Shown one piece after another: positions 57,101 to 63,148 of a stretch of DNA of 64,000 bases. Made by a program: the position numbers and the translations under genes. Source of the DNA: Plebeiibacterium marinum (GTDB taxonomy: Bacteria; Bacteroidota; Bacteroidia; Bacteroidales; Marinilabiliaceae); NCBI RefSeq assembly GCF_026013615.1, contig NZ_JAPDPI010000015.1:1-64000 (forward strand), in the 5' to 3' direction. A model generated the notes under the pieces. It was not told where the DNA came from, made no database searches, and worked only from the letters and a program-made list of their open reading frames with translations. Positions within the stretch are counted from its first letter, which is position 1, and each line of letters starts with the position of its first letter.

Positions 57101-57470
57101 TAATTTCTATTTTACCAGAAGTGATATCATCAATGAATTGAACTATACCATCTTCAACATCTTTGGTATAATCACATTGTTCTATATCATTTCTTAAATC
57201 CCTTAAAAACTCTTCTCTAGTAACTTCAGTATTAAAATTAAACTCCAAACCTTTTCTAGCAGCTTCACTAATCAAATGGTCAACATCAATACCAACTAGT
57301 ATGCGTATCTTTTCAACATCTTTTAAAAATTCTCTAATTCTGAAATATCCCGAGGAACGAAAATAACCGACCAAGGCGTCAAAAGCATTCACTTCTGTAT
57401 GTTCAAAAATACCTTTGAATTTATTAAGAAGAGTGTTGTCCTCTTTATTTGTAAAAAACTTAGTACTCAT
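54189..57470 (-). CDS. PLD-domain SNF2/DEAD-type helicase
   Basis: Nucleic-acid translocase with an N-terminal phospholipase D-like domain. The PLD half-site is IHAKIYIFRP (His132, Lys134) with TGSSNLSVSG (Asn157) after it. The SF2 core starts with Walker A ADVVGLGKT (272-280), then LIIVDEAHKFR, LVTATPLNNK, and the C-terminal lobe with IIITTEVLAEGVNLHRS and MQRIGRVNRVGTPSN. The C-terminal 250 residues carry a conserved extension. One HKD motif means it would need to dimerise to act as a nuclease, or serves only in binding. It lies directly after the XRE gene and before the methyltransferase. Length 1,093 residues. Confidence 0.9.
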   Translation of the reverse strand: MSTKFFTNKEDNTLLNKFKGIFEHTEVNAFDALVGYFRSSGYFRIREFLKDVEKIRILVGIDVDHLISEAARKGLEFNFNTEVTREEFLRDLRNDIEQCDYTKDVEDGIVQFIDDITSGKIEIKAHPDKNIHAKIYIFRPKQWNEHNPGRVITGSSNLSVSGIEKNFEFNVLLPYYDDVVFASTTFDDLWKEAIDILPQSLEELKKTTHISDEFSPFEIYIKLLIEYFGKAIEYDPESITDLPKGYKKLAYQIDAVNDGYSKLLKHSGFVLADVVGLGKTIIATIIAKKFYFANGYRTKTLIIYPPAVEKSWRRTIRDFEVPNIDFITNGSLHKIKHPEDYDLIIVDEAHKFRSDESEMFHQLQKICKTKRKRQGNDLSDKKKVILVTATPLNNKPEDIRNQLYLFQDSKQSTLEVGNLQHFFRPLIDKYNKLKKERDQIKIAQGVKEIYEEIRTKVLEPVIVRRTRTDIRNTPSYLNDIKEQGVSFPEIIPPKQILYQLNDEVSQLYDETLKLVKDTKKGLGYYRYQAIKFMSDEAKKQYKKATNVNASQADRISEQLAVIMKILLVKRIDSSFHAFRMSLGRYYDANRAMLKMIENGKIYIAPKLGVSEFILNDNEAELDELLLNSDDPAKIQAFDVEEFSEEFIQGIQKDNEILETLVGKWEAVNSYDPKYDTLIHKLKGEFFNSEINDNNKLVIFSESKETTAHIVDKLKNDGFKRILSVDSSNAKELTDIIAENFDANQPITERKDDYDIIITTEVLAEGVNLHRSNVILNYDIPWNSTRLMQRIGRVNRVGTPSNFIHIYNFFPTEQADNEIELNKKAYIKLQAFHSALGEDSQIYSTQEDYDSFGLFEQLPEEEKDERLEYLNYLRKFREEHPEEYQYIKNKIPHRARCGRNNKALKGQTIAYIKDRKRDAYYLMHADNSIEELTFVEAARLYKAEYTERAIALPEFHYTQINTALSSFIEDLSLLSLGTKASIKQGPNEKRAIAIIRDLSLQEFSSDDEKELLLEAKKAIEIGRFQKLPREINKFKKESISKKLKRADEYNEILKIIKAYPLEELKEESFDEKPKVRVKTTKNKPQIIISESFSS

Positions 57471-57476
57471 AGATGC

Positions 57477-57752
57477 TTATAACTTCATTTCAACAAAACT
57501 TAAAGTTGCTTTCGCTACTTTCTCGTCTTTAATTATTTCGTAAATCTGACCCGCCAACCATAAGGTCAACAACTCATCCACGTCAATCTCGAATATTCTG
57601 GCTAACTCAATTACCTGTTCACGTTTTGCTCTTCTTTCGCCACGTTCAATCTTGCTGTACATGGGAGAGTCAATCTCTAAAGCAGCAGCTAATTGTCGTT
57701 GAACCATTCCTTTTTCCTCACGGAGTTCTTTGATACGTTTTCCTACAAACAT
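57477..57752 (-). CDS. XRE-family controller protein of the restriction-type operon
   Basis: 91-residue helix-turn-helix protein (GKRIKELREEKGMVQRQLAA, then DSPMYSKIERGERRAKREQV). Size and first-gene position fit the controller (C) proteins of restriction-modification systems, which time nuclease expression after entry into a new host. The C-terminal segment DELLTLWLAGQIYEIIKDE is typical of the Bacteroidota group that precedes methyltransferase operons. The helicase gene starts six bases downstream. A C-box-like site lies upstream. Confidence 0.88.
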   Translation of the reverse strand: MFVGKRIKELREEKGMVQRQLAAALEIDSPMYSKIERGERRAKREQVIELARIFEIDVDELLTLWLAGQIYEIIKDEKVAKATLSFVEMKL

Positions 57753-58079
57753 GCTAATTATTTTAAGACTTGTCAGAATTTGACTAAAAGTACAAAAGAA
57801 TAGAAATGTAATAGCAAAGTGTAGAATAAAGTTATCAACAATATAAAAACATACTCTTTAATAATTATTTGGGACAATATGGATTGTGTATTAAGGATCT
57901 TAATTAAGGAGAAGTGAATCAATTAGTACACTGAATCAAATAATAAATAATGGAATGGCTTTATTAAATTTCAAATGGATATGGTATATTGGTATTGATT
58001 TAAAATTAATTGTATCATGAATCTATATCACAAATACAAACAAGTTCTTGGTTAAGTATTCATCATTACTTAACTAAAA
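57753..58079. other. Divergent intergenic region before the defence operon
   Basis: The C-box-like site at 57767-57792 is the only clear signal. The rest is AT-rich without a supported gene or strong hairpin. It must contain the promoter of the 22-kb minus-strand run. Confidence 0.5.
57767..57792. promoter_or_regulatory. C-box-like operator of the XRE controller gene
   Basis: Reads GACT-N3-CAGA-N4-GACT-N3-AGTA. This keeps the spacing of the classic controller-protein site GACT-N3-AGTC-N4-GACT-N3-AGTC. The right half matches well; the left half keeps only GACT. It starts 15 bases upstream of the controller start codon. Confidence 0.45.
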
Positions 58080-58349
58080 ATGAAACATTTTGAAGAAGAT
58101 TTTCCTCTTAGATTAAAAGTAAAAACGAAAAAAGAATTTCGTCTTAAAAAAGCGTTTGGATGTTATTATCCTGGAGTAGTTGATATCCCAAAAAAGTTCA
58201 ATAATGTAAGAATTTCAAGAATTCAGAACTATATTGAAATGGGTGGTTGTCAGTATTGTTTTCCTCATGGCAGAGAAACACCCAACTCAACTATTTCAAA
58301 ACAACGAAATAAGAATTGGAAAAGATACCGCAAAACAAGATGGAAATGA
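58080..58349 (+). CDS. Small basic CxxC protein, hypothetical
   Basis: 89-residue basic protein. No named family recognised. It has KKAFGCYYPGVVDIPKKF in the middle and a GGCQYCFPHGRE knuckle followed by a Lys/Arg-rich tail (KQRNKNWKRYRKTRWK). The layout, one CxxC pair then a strongly basic tail, resembles the protein encoded convergently at 58382-58645. RNA binding is a guess. A terminator follows immediately. Confidence 0.55.
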   Translation: MKHFEEDFPLRLKVKTKKEFRLKKAFGCYYPGVVDIPKKFNNVRISRIQNYIEMGGCQYCFPHGRETPNSTISKQRNKNWKRYRKTRWK

Positions 58350-58353
58350 TTTA

Positions 58354-58383
58354 AAAGGCATCAGTTATGGTGCCTTTTTTTTT
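58354..58383 (+). terminator. Terminator between two small CxxC genes
   Basis: AAAGGCA at 58354-58360 pairs with TGCCTTT at 58371-58377, followed by a long T run. It serves the rightward gene and lies against the stop codon of the leftward one. Confidence 0.8.
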
Positions 58384-58645
58384 AATAATATCTGGCTTTT
58401 TTGTATTCCATATTTACATCTTCAATATCAGAATGTACTTCTTTATTTGCTAATGAAAGTCTGGCCTTCAATCTATTTTTTTTATTTTCAGATCTGTTAT
58501 GAAGTGTTTTCATTCTGCACCATTTACACCCACAATTTAGTGAATGATTTTTGCTCAGATAGTTTGTCCCCCTGTATCCCCAACCAAAGGAATCCCATAA
58601 TTTCTTTCTTTTTTCTGCGTAATGACGGTCTTTGTTAGTAAGCAT
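58382..58645 (-). CDS. Small basic CxxC protein, hypothetical
   Basis: 87-residue basic protein with an N-terminal helical part (RHYAEKRKKLWDSFGWGYRG) and the knuckle LNCGCKWCRMKTLHNR followed by many Lys/Arg. Similar short proteins with a C-x-C-x2-C knuckle are common and uncharacterised in Bacteroidota. The start at 58645 (MLTNKDRHY) was chosen over a TTG one codon earlier. The metallophosphoesterase gene ends 15 bases upstream on the same strand, so the two may be co-transcribed. Confidence 0.6.
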   Translation of the reverse strand: MLTNKDRHYAEKRKKLWDSFGWGYRGTNYLSKNHSLNCGCKWCRMKTLHNRSENKKNRLKARLSLANKEVHSDIEDVNMEYKKARYY

Positions 58646-58660
58646 CAAGTATAATTTAAA

Positions 58661-59422
58661 TTATATTTCAAAAAAGGCAGAGGTTTTAAATTCATGATGT
58701 TCATTTAAATGTACATATCCTAGTTGATTTGTAACTAATTTTGTACCATTAATTTCCTTTTCAGGCATATTATCATGATGATGGCCATAGATCCAGTAAT
58801 CAACATCTATGTCATAAATCAATGGATGTAATTCTGTTACAAAAGCAGGACTGATAATTGATGTTTTGTACTTCTCTGGATTACACAGCTGACTTGGAAC
58901 ATGATGAGTAACAATTACTTTTTTAGAGGCTTTAGATTTGACAATTGATTGCTGAAGAAATGCAATACTTCTTTCATGTAATTCATTAAAAATGTCTGTA
59001 TTCAGATCTTTTCCATGATAAGTGATTTTATAAAAATCACTTACGTTATTTTCAATATATAGAGATTTTTCTATAGGTATATTTGACCATAAAGTGCTAA
59101 AAAAGAATTCCACTCCTTCAATAGCAATAGATGTGTTGTTAACCATCCATATATTTTCCCTTATGGATTCAAATACAGGTTTATCAATAATTCTTAAATC
59201 TTTACCGGTATAGAACTCATGATTTCCCGGAACATAATATACAGCTTTAAAACGTTTTGAAATATAATCAAAGAAAGAGTGTTTAAAATGCTTCTTTCCC
59301 CAATAAGTTATATCTCCAGCCAGAACTAGTATATCTCCAACTGGATTAATTGGATTTTTATGAAGATATAAACTATTCTGGATAAACTCCAGATGTAGAT
59401 CGGAACAATATTGAATAACCAT
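58661..59422 (-). CDS. Calcineurin-like metallophosphoesterase
   Basis: Cytoplasmic two-metal phosphoesterase. All five metal motifs are present: SDLHLEF (Asp8, His10), LAGDITYWG, VPGNHEFYTG, VTHHVPSQL and IYGHHHDN. Length 253 residues, no signal peptide. The substrate cannot be predicted; close relatives act on nucleotides, nucleic acid or phosphoproteins. Transcribed leftwards with the small CxxC gene. Confidence 0.88.
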   Translation of the reverse strand: MVIQYCSDLHLEFIQNSLYLHKNPINPVGDILVLAGDITYWGKKHFKHSFFDYISKRFKAVYYVPGNHEFYTGKDLRIIDKPVFESIRENIWMVNNTSIAIEGVEFFFSTLWSNIPIEKSLYIENNVSDFYKITYHGKDLNTDIFNELHERSIAFLQQSIVKSKASKKVIVTHHVPSQLCNPEKYKTSIISPAFVTELHPLIYDIDVDYWIYGHHHDNMPEKEINGTKLVTNQLGYVHLNEHHEFKTSAFFEI

Positions 59423-59520
59423 AAGGGAAAAAAGAATTTGAATTCAAACAAAATAAATAAAAAGTTCAATAGTCAACAATGATTTACTATTTTTGAAGCT
59501 GAAATATTAAAATAATTGTT

Positions 59521-59710
59521 GCGTCACTGACGCTTCTCCGTAGATAAAATCGCCAAAATAAATCGAGAGAGAAGCCAGGAAGTGAATGCACCCTGACATG
59601 GGTGTGTTCCTTTCGCTTATATGGTTCTCTCAGGTGTTTGGCGATACCTATCTGCGGCTATATATAGCAAAGGTTCACGCCCACCTTCATTTTTAAGGGG
59701 TTCGTGAACC
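59521..59710 (+). ncRNA. Putative structured RNA upstream of a zinc-ribbon gene
   Basis: A GC-richer island in AT-rich DNA that folds as nested stems. GCGTC/GACGC forms a hairpin at 59521-59533. CCGTAGATA (59538-59546) pairs with TATCTGCGG (59649-59657), with one G-U pair. ATCGCCAAA (59549-59557) pairs with TTTGGCGAT (59637-59645). GAGAGAA-CC (59567-59576, one bulge) pairs with GGTTCTCTC (59623-59631). Inside these, GGAA/TTCC and CACCC/GGGTG close a hairpin. A separate stem, GGTTCACG (59672-59679) with CGTGAACC (59703-59710), ends 17 bases before the ATG. I do not recognise it as a known RNA family. It may be a leader or an independent RNA. Confidence 0.6.
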
Positions 59711-59727
59711 AATTAAGGAACGAGCCT

Positions 59728-60849
59728 ATGACCAGTTACCATTTCGATGAATCAAAAATAGATCCGTATTTTAGTAAGTTATCTTATGATGAACTCAAGG
59801 AGGTAATTTGCCACTTTCATAAAAAAGATTGTACTCTTCCCAAGATTATGGAAAAGTACAATCTTGAAAAGGTTACTTATACTCAATTCCTAAAATTATT
59901 GCCTCCTATTGTGCATACAGATAATATATGCATAACATGTGGAGAAACCTCTCATAAGCTTCATATAAAAAGAGGAAATCTATCGAATCCAATTTGTCTA
60001 TCTTGTCATAAAACAATGTTTTCAGAGGTTGATCCTTATGAAAAGTTATTTCCAGATGACGGCTTTTGGGATGGAGCAGCGTATTCTTACAAAAAGGGTA
60101 ACGTCAAAACAATTAAAATCTCCAGAGAAAAATATGAAACGCTTGATCTTGATGTCAAATTATTTTTAGGGAGTTTAATTCATACAGGTATTTCAAAAGA
60201 CTTTTCTGTAATTGGTGCTGGAATAGTAGGAGATGGAGATCCAGCACCAAATATATTTTACCTTAAACATTTAATGACAGAACTAGGAGCAGGAAACCAT
60301 TCTCCTTATGCAATTTATATTGAAATTGAAGAAGATATAGCCAGAAAATATTTTATGCCATTTAGAAGACTAGATCTTTCATTGGAAGAGCAAATGGAAC
60401 TATGGGGAAAAGTTGCATTAAATGAGGTGATTGAGATTTTTTATGGTAGTCTGGACTCTAAAGGCCTTGTTACGAACCAGAAAGAAGCAATTGCACCAAT
60501 TATGACTGATCTGCTCAAACTATATTCTGTTGGACAAATGGTGAACCTGATATGGCAAGCATTAAATTTCAAATACGATGAATACCTAAAAGGTATGAGA
60601 GACAAAAATCATACTGCTAATTCCATTATTTATGCATGTCTGAACTTTGGAGAATCCAAAAAAAGACGAAATCAAAAAGTTCAATGCTTTAATAGGCCAG
60701 CACAATTTCCTCAATCAGAATTATCAAAATATCTTTTTAATGATGTATTGAAAATTGGAGATATTGGATATAGAGAAATTCCTTCTGAAATGGAATTAAT
60801 GAAAGATCCTAATATTACCAAACAAGGAGATAATCTCACATTTAAATAA
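59728..60849 (+). CDS. Hypothetical protein with a four-cysteine zinc ribbon
   Basis: No family recognised. The start at 59728 (MTSYHFDESKIDPYF) was chosen because a GTG at 59704 lies inside the terminal hairpin of the upstream RNA. Residues 1-65 look like a helical HTH region (LSYDELKEVICHFHKKDCTL). A zinc ribbon follows: CITCG about 20 residues before CLSCH. The remaining 270 residues are mixed alpha/beta with GDGDPAPNIFYLKHLMTELG and a helical C-terminus. 373 residues, no signal or membrane segment. Tandem hairpins end the transcript. The closeness to the structured RNA suggests that the protein may bind it; this is inference. Confidence 0.6.
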   Translation: MTSYHFDESKIDPYFSKLSYDELKEVICHFHKKDCTLPKIMEKYNLEKVTYTQFLKLLPPIVHTDNICITCGETSHKLHIKRGNLSNPICLSCHKTMFSEVDPYEKLFPDDGFWDGAAYSYKKGNVKTIKISREKYETLDLDVKLFLGSLIHTGISKDFSVIGAGIVGDGDPAPNIFYLKHLMTELGAGNHSPYAIYIEIEEDIARKYFMPFRRLDLSLEEQMELWGKVALNEVIEIFYGSLDSKGLVTNQKEAIAPIMTDLLKLYSVGQMVNLIWQALNFKYDEYLKGMRDKNHTANSIIYACLNFGESKKRRNQKVQCFNRPAQFPQSELSKYLFNDVLKIGDIGYREIPSEMELMKDPNITKQGDNLTFK

Positions 60850-60871
60850 TATAAAATCTAACAATTTACAA

Positions 60872-60895
60872 TTGGGATGCATACATGCATTCCAA
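60872..60895 (+). terminator. Hairpin after the zinc-ribbon gene
   Basis: TTGGGATGCA and TGCATTCCAA form a ten-pair stem (one mismatch) around a four-base loop. The T-run is weak, so it may protect the 3' end rather than terminate. Confidence 0.5.
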
Positions 60896-60912
60896 TACTT
60901 TTTGGTTTTCAA

Positions 60913-60938
60913 GGGAGGCAACGGCCTCCCGATTTTTT
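60913..60938 (+). terminator. Rho-independent terminator of the zinc-ribbon gene
   Basis: GGGAGGC at 60913-60919 pairs with GCCTCCC at 60924-60930 around AACG, followed by GATTTTTT. A strong terminator. Confidence 0.9.
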
Positions 60939-61030
60939 ATAGCTTTATTGCTTATGAAAAAATATACAGTAAAAGTGCCATATAGCATCATATATAAATA
61001 GAGTTCTAGTGTTATTTACTAATAAGAACC

Positions 61031-61200
61031 ATGTGTGATTAGGTGGGTTATGATATCGTATGTAATATAACAACGCTGATAAATAGATGTATAGTGGGAT
61101 TCACCTAGAAGATGCATGTGTAATTAGGTGGATTATAAACCTAAGTGTAATATAATGCCTCAGATATCATCTTTATAGAATAGTTATCAATTTTATTTTA
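61031..61200. repeat. Two 85-bp direct repeats
   Basis: ATGTGTGATTAGGTGGGTTA at 61031 and ATGTGTAATTAGGTGGATTA at 61116 are 85 bp apart, and TGTAATATAA recurs at 61061 and 61146 with the same 85-bp offset. The rest of the unit has diverged. Iterons, operators or an old duplication are all possible. Confidence 0.6.
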
Positions 61201-61308
61201 CAAAATATTAAAATGCAAATAATTATAAATTTTCTATATTTAACTGTCAAAAATTAATATAGCGACACAGTATGACTCACCCCATATTTATTTTTGAAAT
61301 AAGGGTTA

Positions 61309-61344
61309 CCGAAAACTTTTTAGAGTAGGTAAATTTAAAATTTT
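61309..61344 (+). promoter_or_regulatory. Shared leader, copy 1
   Basis: ACCGAAAAC then AGAGTAGGTAAATTTAAAAT ends just before the ATG of the small broken gene at 61345. The same block precedes the unrelated gene at 62412. Confidence 0.6.
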
Positions 61345-61562
61345 ATGATTATGCCAAGTTTTTGTTGGAAAATTAAAGCATTAAAAAGTAATGGACCAAT
61401 CGCACAAGGAATGGAAGTTGAAGTAATAAAACAAAACAAAACACAACAGGTGGACCAACGCAAAATGAAATTCGAGATGCTTTTAATTTAAAATATAATA
61501 TAAAGGCTCAGACTGGTATTTATACTAATAAACATATGTTTGAAATTATTAAACCTAAATAG
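61345..61562 (+). pseudogene. Small hypothetical gene with a one-base frameshift
   Basis: The first frame reads PSFCWKIKALKSNGPIAQGM and EVEVIKQNKT. After the repeated AAAAC tract near 61430 the protein-like sequence moves one frame, to GGPTQNEIRDAFNLKYNIKA and the end EIIKPK with a stop at 61560. The joined product would be about 72 residues and resembles small orphan proteins of Bacteroidota. Adding one base restores it. Its function is unknown. The next gene starts eight bases later. Confidence 0.6.
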
Positions 61563-61569
61563 TTATTTT

Positions 61570-62247
61570 ATGAACATGGAAGATATAAAAACTCAACAGG
61601 AAGAGTTATATCAACAGTGGGAGGAACATGCAAAATATGAGTATTTTGTCCGAGATGGGATTCTCAATTATGAAGTATGGAATACTACAAAACCTAAAAT
61701 TATGTTTCTTTTGAAAGAGACTGCTGATGATTTTGTAAATATTGCAGATAATGACATTGATATTAGAAATGGTAATGGAAGTCATTTTTGGTGGAATATT
61801 TGCTATTGGAAGTATGTAGTTTCAAACAAATATATTAATAAGGATATAGTTTTTATTCCAACACGTGAACTTCCAGAAGCACAGAAAGACTACGTTTTAA
61901 ATGATATTGCATATGTAAATGTGAAAAAGCAATGCGATAATAAAACTAAAACTAGCGATAGTGAAATTCTTGAATATGCAAATAGAGATAAACAATTATT
62001 AGTAAGTCAGATAGAGTTGATTAATCCAGATATTGTTTTTTGTAATTCAGTAACGCTTAAGGTATATCTCATAATGTATGGAGATCAATTAACGAAATTA
62101 AATGATATATGCTATAAGCATAATAATCGATTGATACTAAACTTTAGGCATCCTAGCTATTTTCAAATAGCAGGAGGAAGACAAACTCATTTTAGCGACT
62201 TATACAATGCAATTGATGATTCTGTAATAAAGCAATTTTCTTGGTAA
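61570..62247 (+). CDS. Uracil-DNA-glycosylase-superfamily-like hypothetical protein
   Basis: 225-residue cytoplasmic protein with the layout of UDG-fold proteins. It has KPKIMFLLKETADDF near the N-terminus (equivalent to the VGxNP loop), WWNICYWKY and IAYVNVKK in the middle, LLVSQIELINPDIVFCNS (the strand before the second active-site loop), and FRHPSYFQ near the end. The catalytic Asp/His of true UDGs is not certain, so glycosylase activity is not claimed. The start at 61570 (MNMEDIKTQQEEL) was chosen; the longer frame from 61540 overlaps the preceding small gene. A similar fold is suggested for the broken gene at 45215-45879. Confidence 0.6.
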   Translation: MNMEDIKTQQEELYQQWEEHAKYEYFVRDGILNYEVWNTTKPKIMFLLKETADDFVNIADNDIDIRNGNGSHFWWNICYWKYVVSNKYINKDIVFIPTRELPEAQKDYVLNDIAYVNVKKQCDNKTKTSDSEILEYANRDKQLLVSQIELINPDIVFCNSVTLKVYLIMYGDQLTKLNDICYKHNNRLILNFRHPSYFQIAGGRQTHFSDLYNAIDDSVIKQFSW

Positions 62248-62345
62248 TATTGATTTGACACTTTCTGAAAACCAGTTAAGAAATAACAAAAGAAGATAAT
62301 CTTTTAGAAAAAGATAAGAAAATAGCGACATTCTTTGACAAACCA

Positions 62346-62411
62346 ACTCTTTAGTTTTGTTCGGAACATAACGGAGTGAACCGAAAATCCTAAAGAGTAG
62401 GTAAATTTAAA
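62346..62411 (+). promoter_or_regulatory. Shared leader, copy 2, with a long hairpin
   Basis: ACTCTTTAG at 62346-62354 pairs with CTAAAGAGT at 62390-62398, with TTCGG/CCGAA inside. GAGTAGGTAAATTTAAAAT then runs to the ATG at 62412. The 3' part is the same as at 61309-61344. Confidence 0.6.
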
Positions 62412-62762
62412 ATGTGTCAAATAAAAAAAAAGGTCGTACCAATAACTATTCTTGTAGGCGTAATCCTTTCTTCTTGTTCTGAACCATTTAGTGATTTTAA
62501 CAAACTAAGCATTAATTATATATTAATTGATGTGCAAAGAATTAATAATCAGTCAAAACAAAGTTTTGTAATAATTGATTATGTGCAGTTAATCCGAGAT
62601 TACAAAGACAAAAACATCTGGAAAACCTTAAAGGAATTTGCTGAAAACGAAAATTTGATAATATTTATATTATCTCAACTCAAAATAGATTTTGATCCTC
62701 AGAATGTATTAAAGGACTTGCACATGCTAAATGTTGAACTTCAATATGTATCCCATACTTAA
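62412..62762 (+). CDS. Hypothetical protein with DnaB/RecA-like motifs, possibly a fragment
   Basis: 116 residues. The middle reads FVIIDYVQLIRDYK, then a helix, then LIIFILSQLK, which resembles Walker B (IDYLQL) and the LSQL strand of DnaB-type RecA-fold helicases. There is no Walker A. The N-terminus, KKVVPITILVGVILSSCSEP, looks like either a RecA-fold strand or a lipoprotein signal. The lipoprotein reading does not fit the helicase-like remainder. It may be a decayed helicase piece or a small regulatory protein. It follows leader copy 2 directly. Confidence 0.45.
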   Translation: MCQIKKKVVPITILVGVILSSCSEPFSDFNKLSINYILIDVQRINNQSKQSFVIIDYVQLIRDYKDKNIWKTLKEFAENENLIIFILSQLKIDFDPQNVLKDLHMLNVELQYVSHT

Positions 62763-62796
62763 CTTTTAAATGAATAAGCAAATGCAAGACAATCAT

Positions 62797-63069
62797 TTAA
62801 TAGATATACTTTCCTAATTTTTCTCTAACTGCTTCTGTGATAAATTCCTTTATAGAAAGTCCTTTGTTTTGAGCTACATATACTTTTAGTTCTGTATGTA
62901 ATGTTTTGGGTAAATAGATTGTTGTTCTAAAATAATCTTCCATTTCTTTTTTTCTTGAATGATGTATTTCAGAAATATCGTCTTCAATCTTTCTGATTTG
63001 TTTAGGCTGCTTTGTAAGCTCGACTTTAGGTTTTAATGTACTGCGTATATTTAGACTTTGCTTTTTCAT
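62797..63069 (-). CDS. Ribbon-helix-helix partition protein (ParB-type of a type Ib module)
   Basis: 90-residue basic protein. A flexible Lys-rich N-terminal half is followed by a ribbon-helix-helix: TTIYLPKTLHTELKVYV, then GLSIKEFITEAVREKLG (about 48-86). This layout matches the small centromere-binding partners (ParG/omega-like) of type Ib ParA. The start at 63069 (MKKQSLNIRST) was chosen over 63093, which lies inside the repeat array. Gene order parA then parB, with repeats between them, supports a partition role. Confidence 0.75.
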   Translation of the reverse strand: MKKQSLNIRSTLKPKVELTKQPKQIRKIEDDISEIHHSRKKEMEDYFRTTIYLPKTLHTELKVYVAQNKGLSIKEFITEAVREKLGKYIY

Positions 63070-63148
63070 AATTATGTTTTGATGTTTTAGCATAAATATG
63101 TCCAGACATATTTATGCTAAAATGTTATTATGCTTTTATGTTTATATG
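63069..63148. repeat. Array of 8-bp repeats, putative centromere/operator of the partition module
   Basis: On the plus strand ATG triplets end at 63076, 63084, 63100, 63116, 63124, 63132, 63140 and 63148, all multiples of 8 bp apart. The unit is roughly NTTTTATG. The two missing phases (63092, 63108) are filled by inverted units that create a perfect 17-bp inverted repeat, 63085-63101 with 63106-63122 around CCAG. The array fills the whole parA-parB gap. RHH proteins bind such short tandem sites. Confidence 0.75.

Larger units (their letters stand above)
60850..61344. other. Gene-free region with terminators, direct repeats and a leader
   Basis: Holds two hairpins at the left, an 85-bp direct repeat in the middle and the shared leader at the right end (61309-61344). 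No supported coding frame. Confidence 0.6.

Noticed and set aside
45930-57470. Canonical DISARM or BREX system
   Set aside because: No DrmB (DUF1998), stand-alone PLD, PglZ or BrxC-like gene is present; only the methyltransferase and helicase style are shared.
59521-59710. Retron-type RNA or IscB-type guide RNA
   Set aside because: The following gene has no reverse transcriptase YxDD motif and no RuvC/HNH signature.
59704-59727. GTG start for the zinc-ribbon protein
   Set aside because: It lies inside the arm of a perfect hairpin; the ATG at 59728 is free of structure.
62346-62411. Integron attC site
   Set aside because: The hairpin resembles a recombination site, but the outer core sites RYYYAAC and GTTRRRY are not met and no integron integrase is present.
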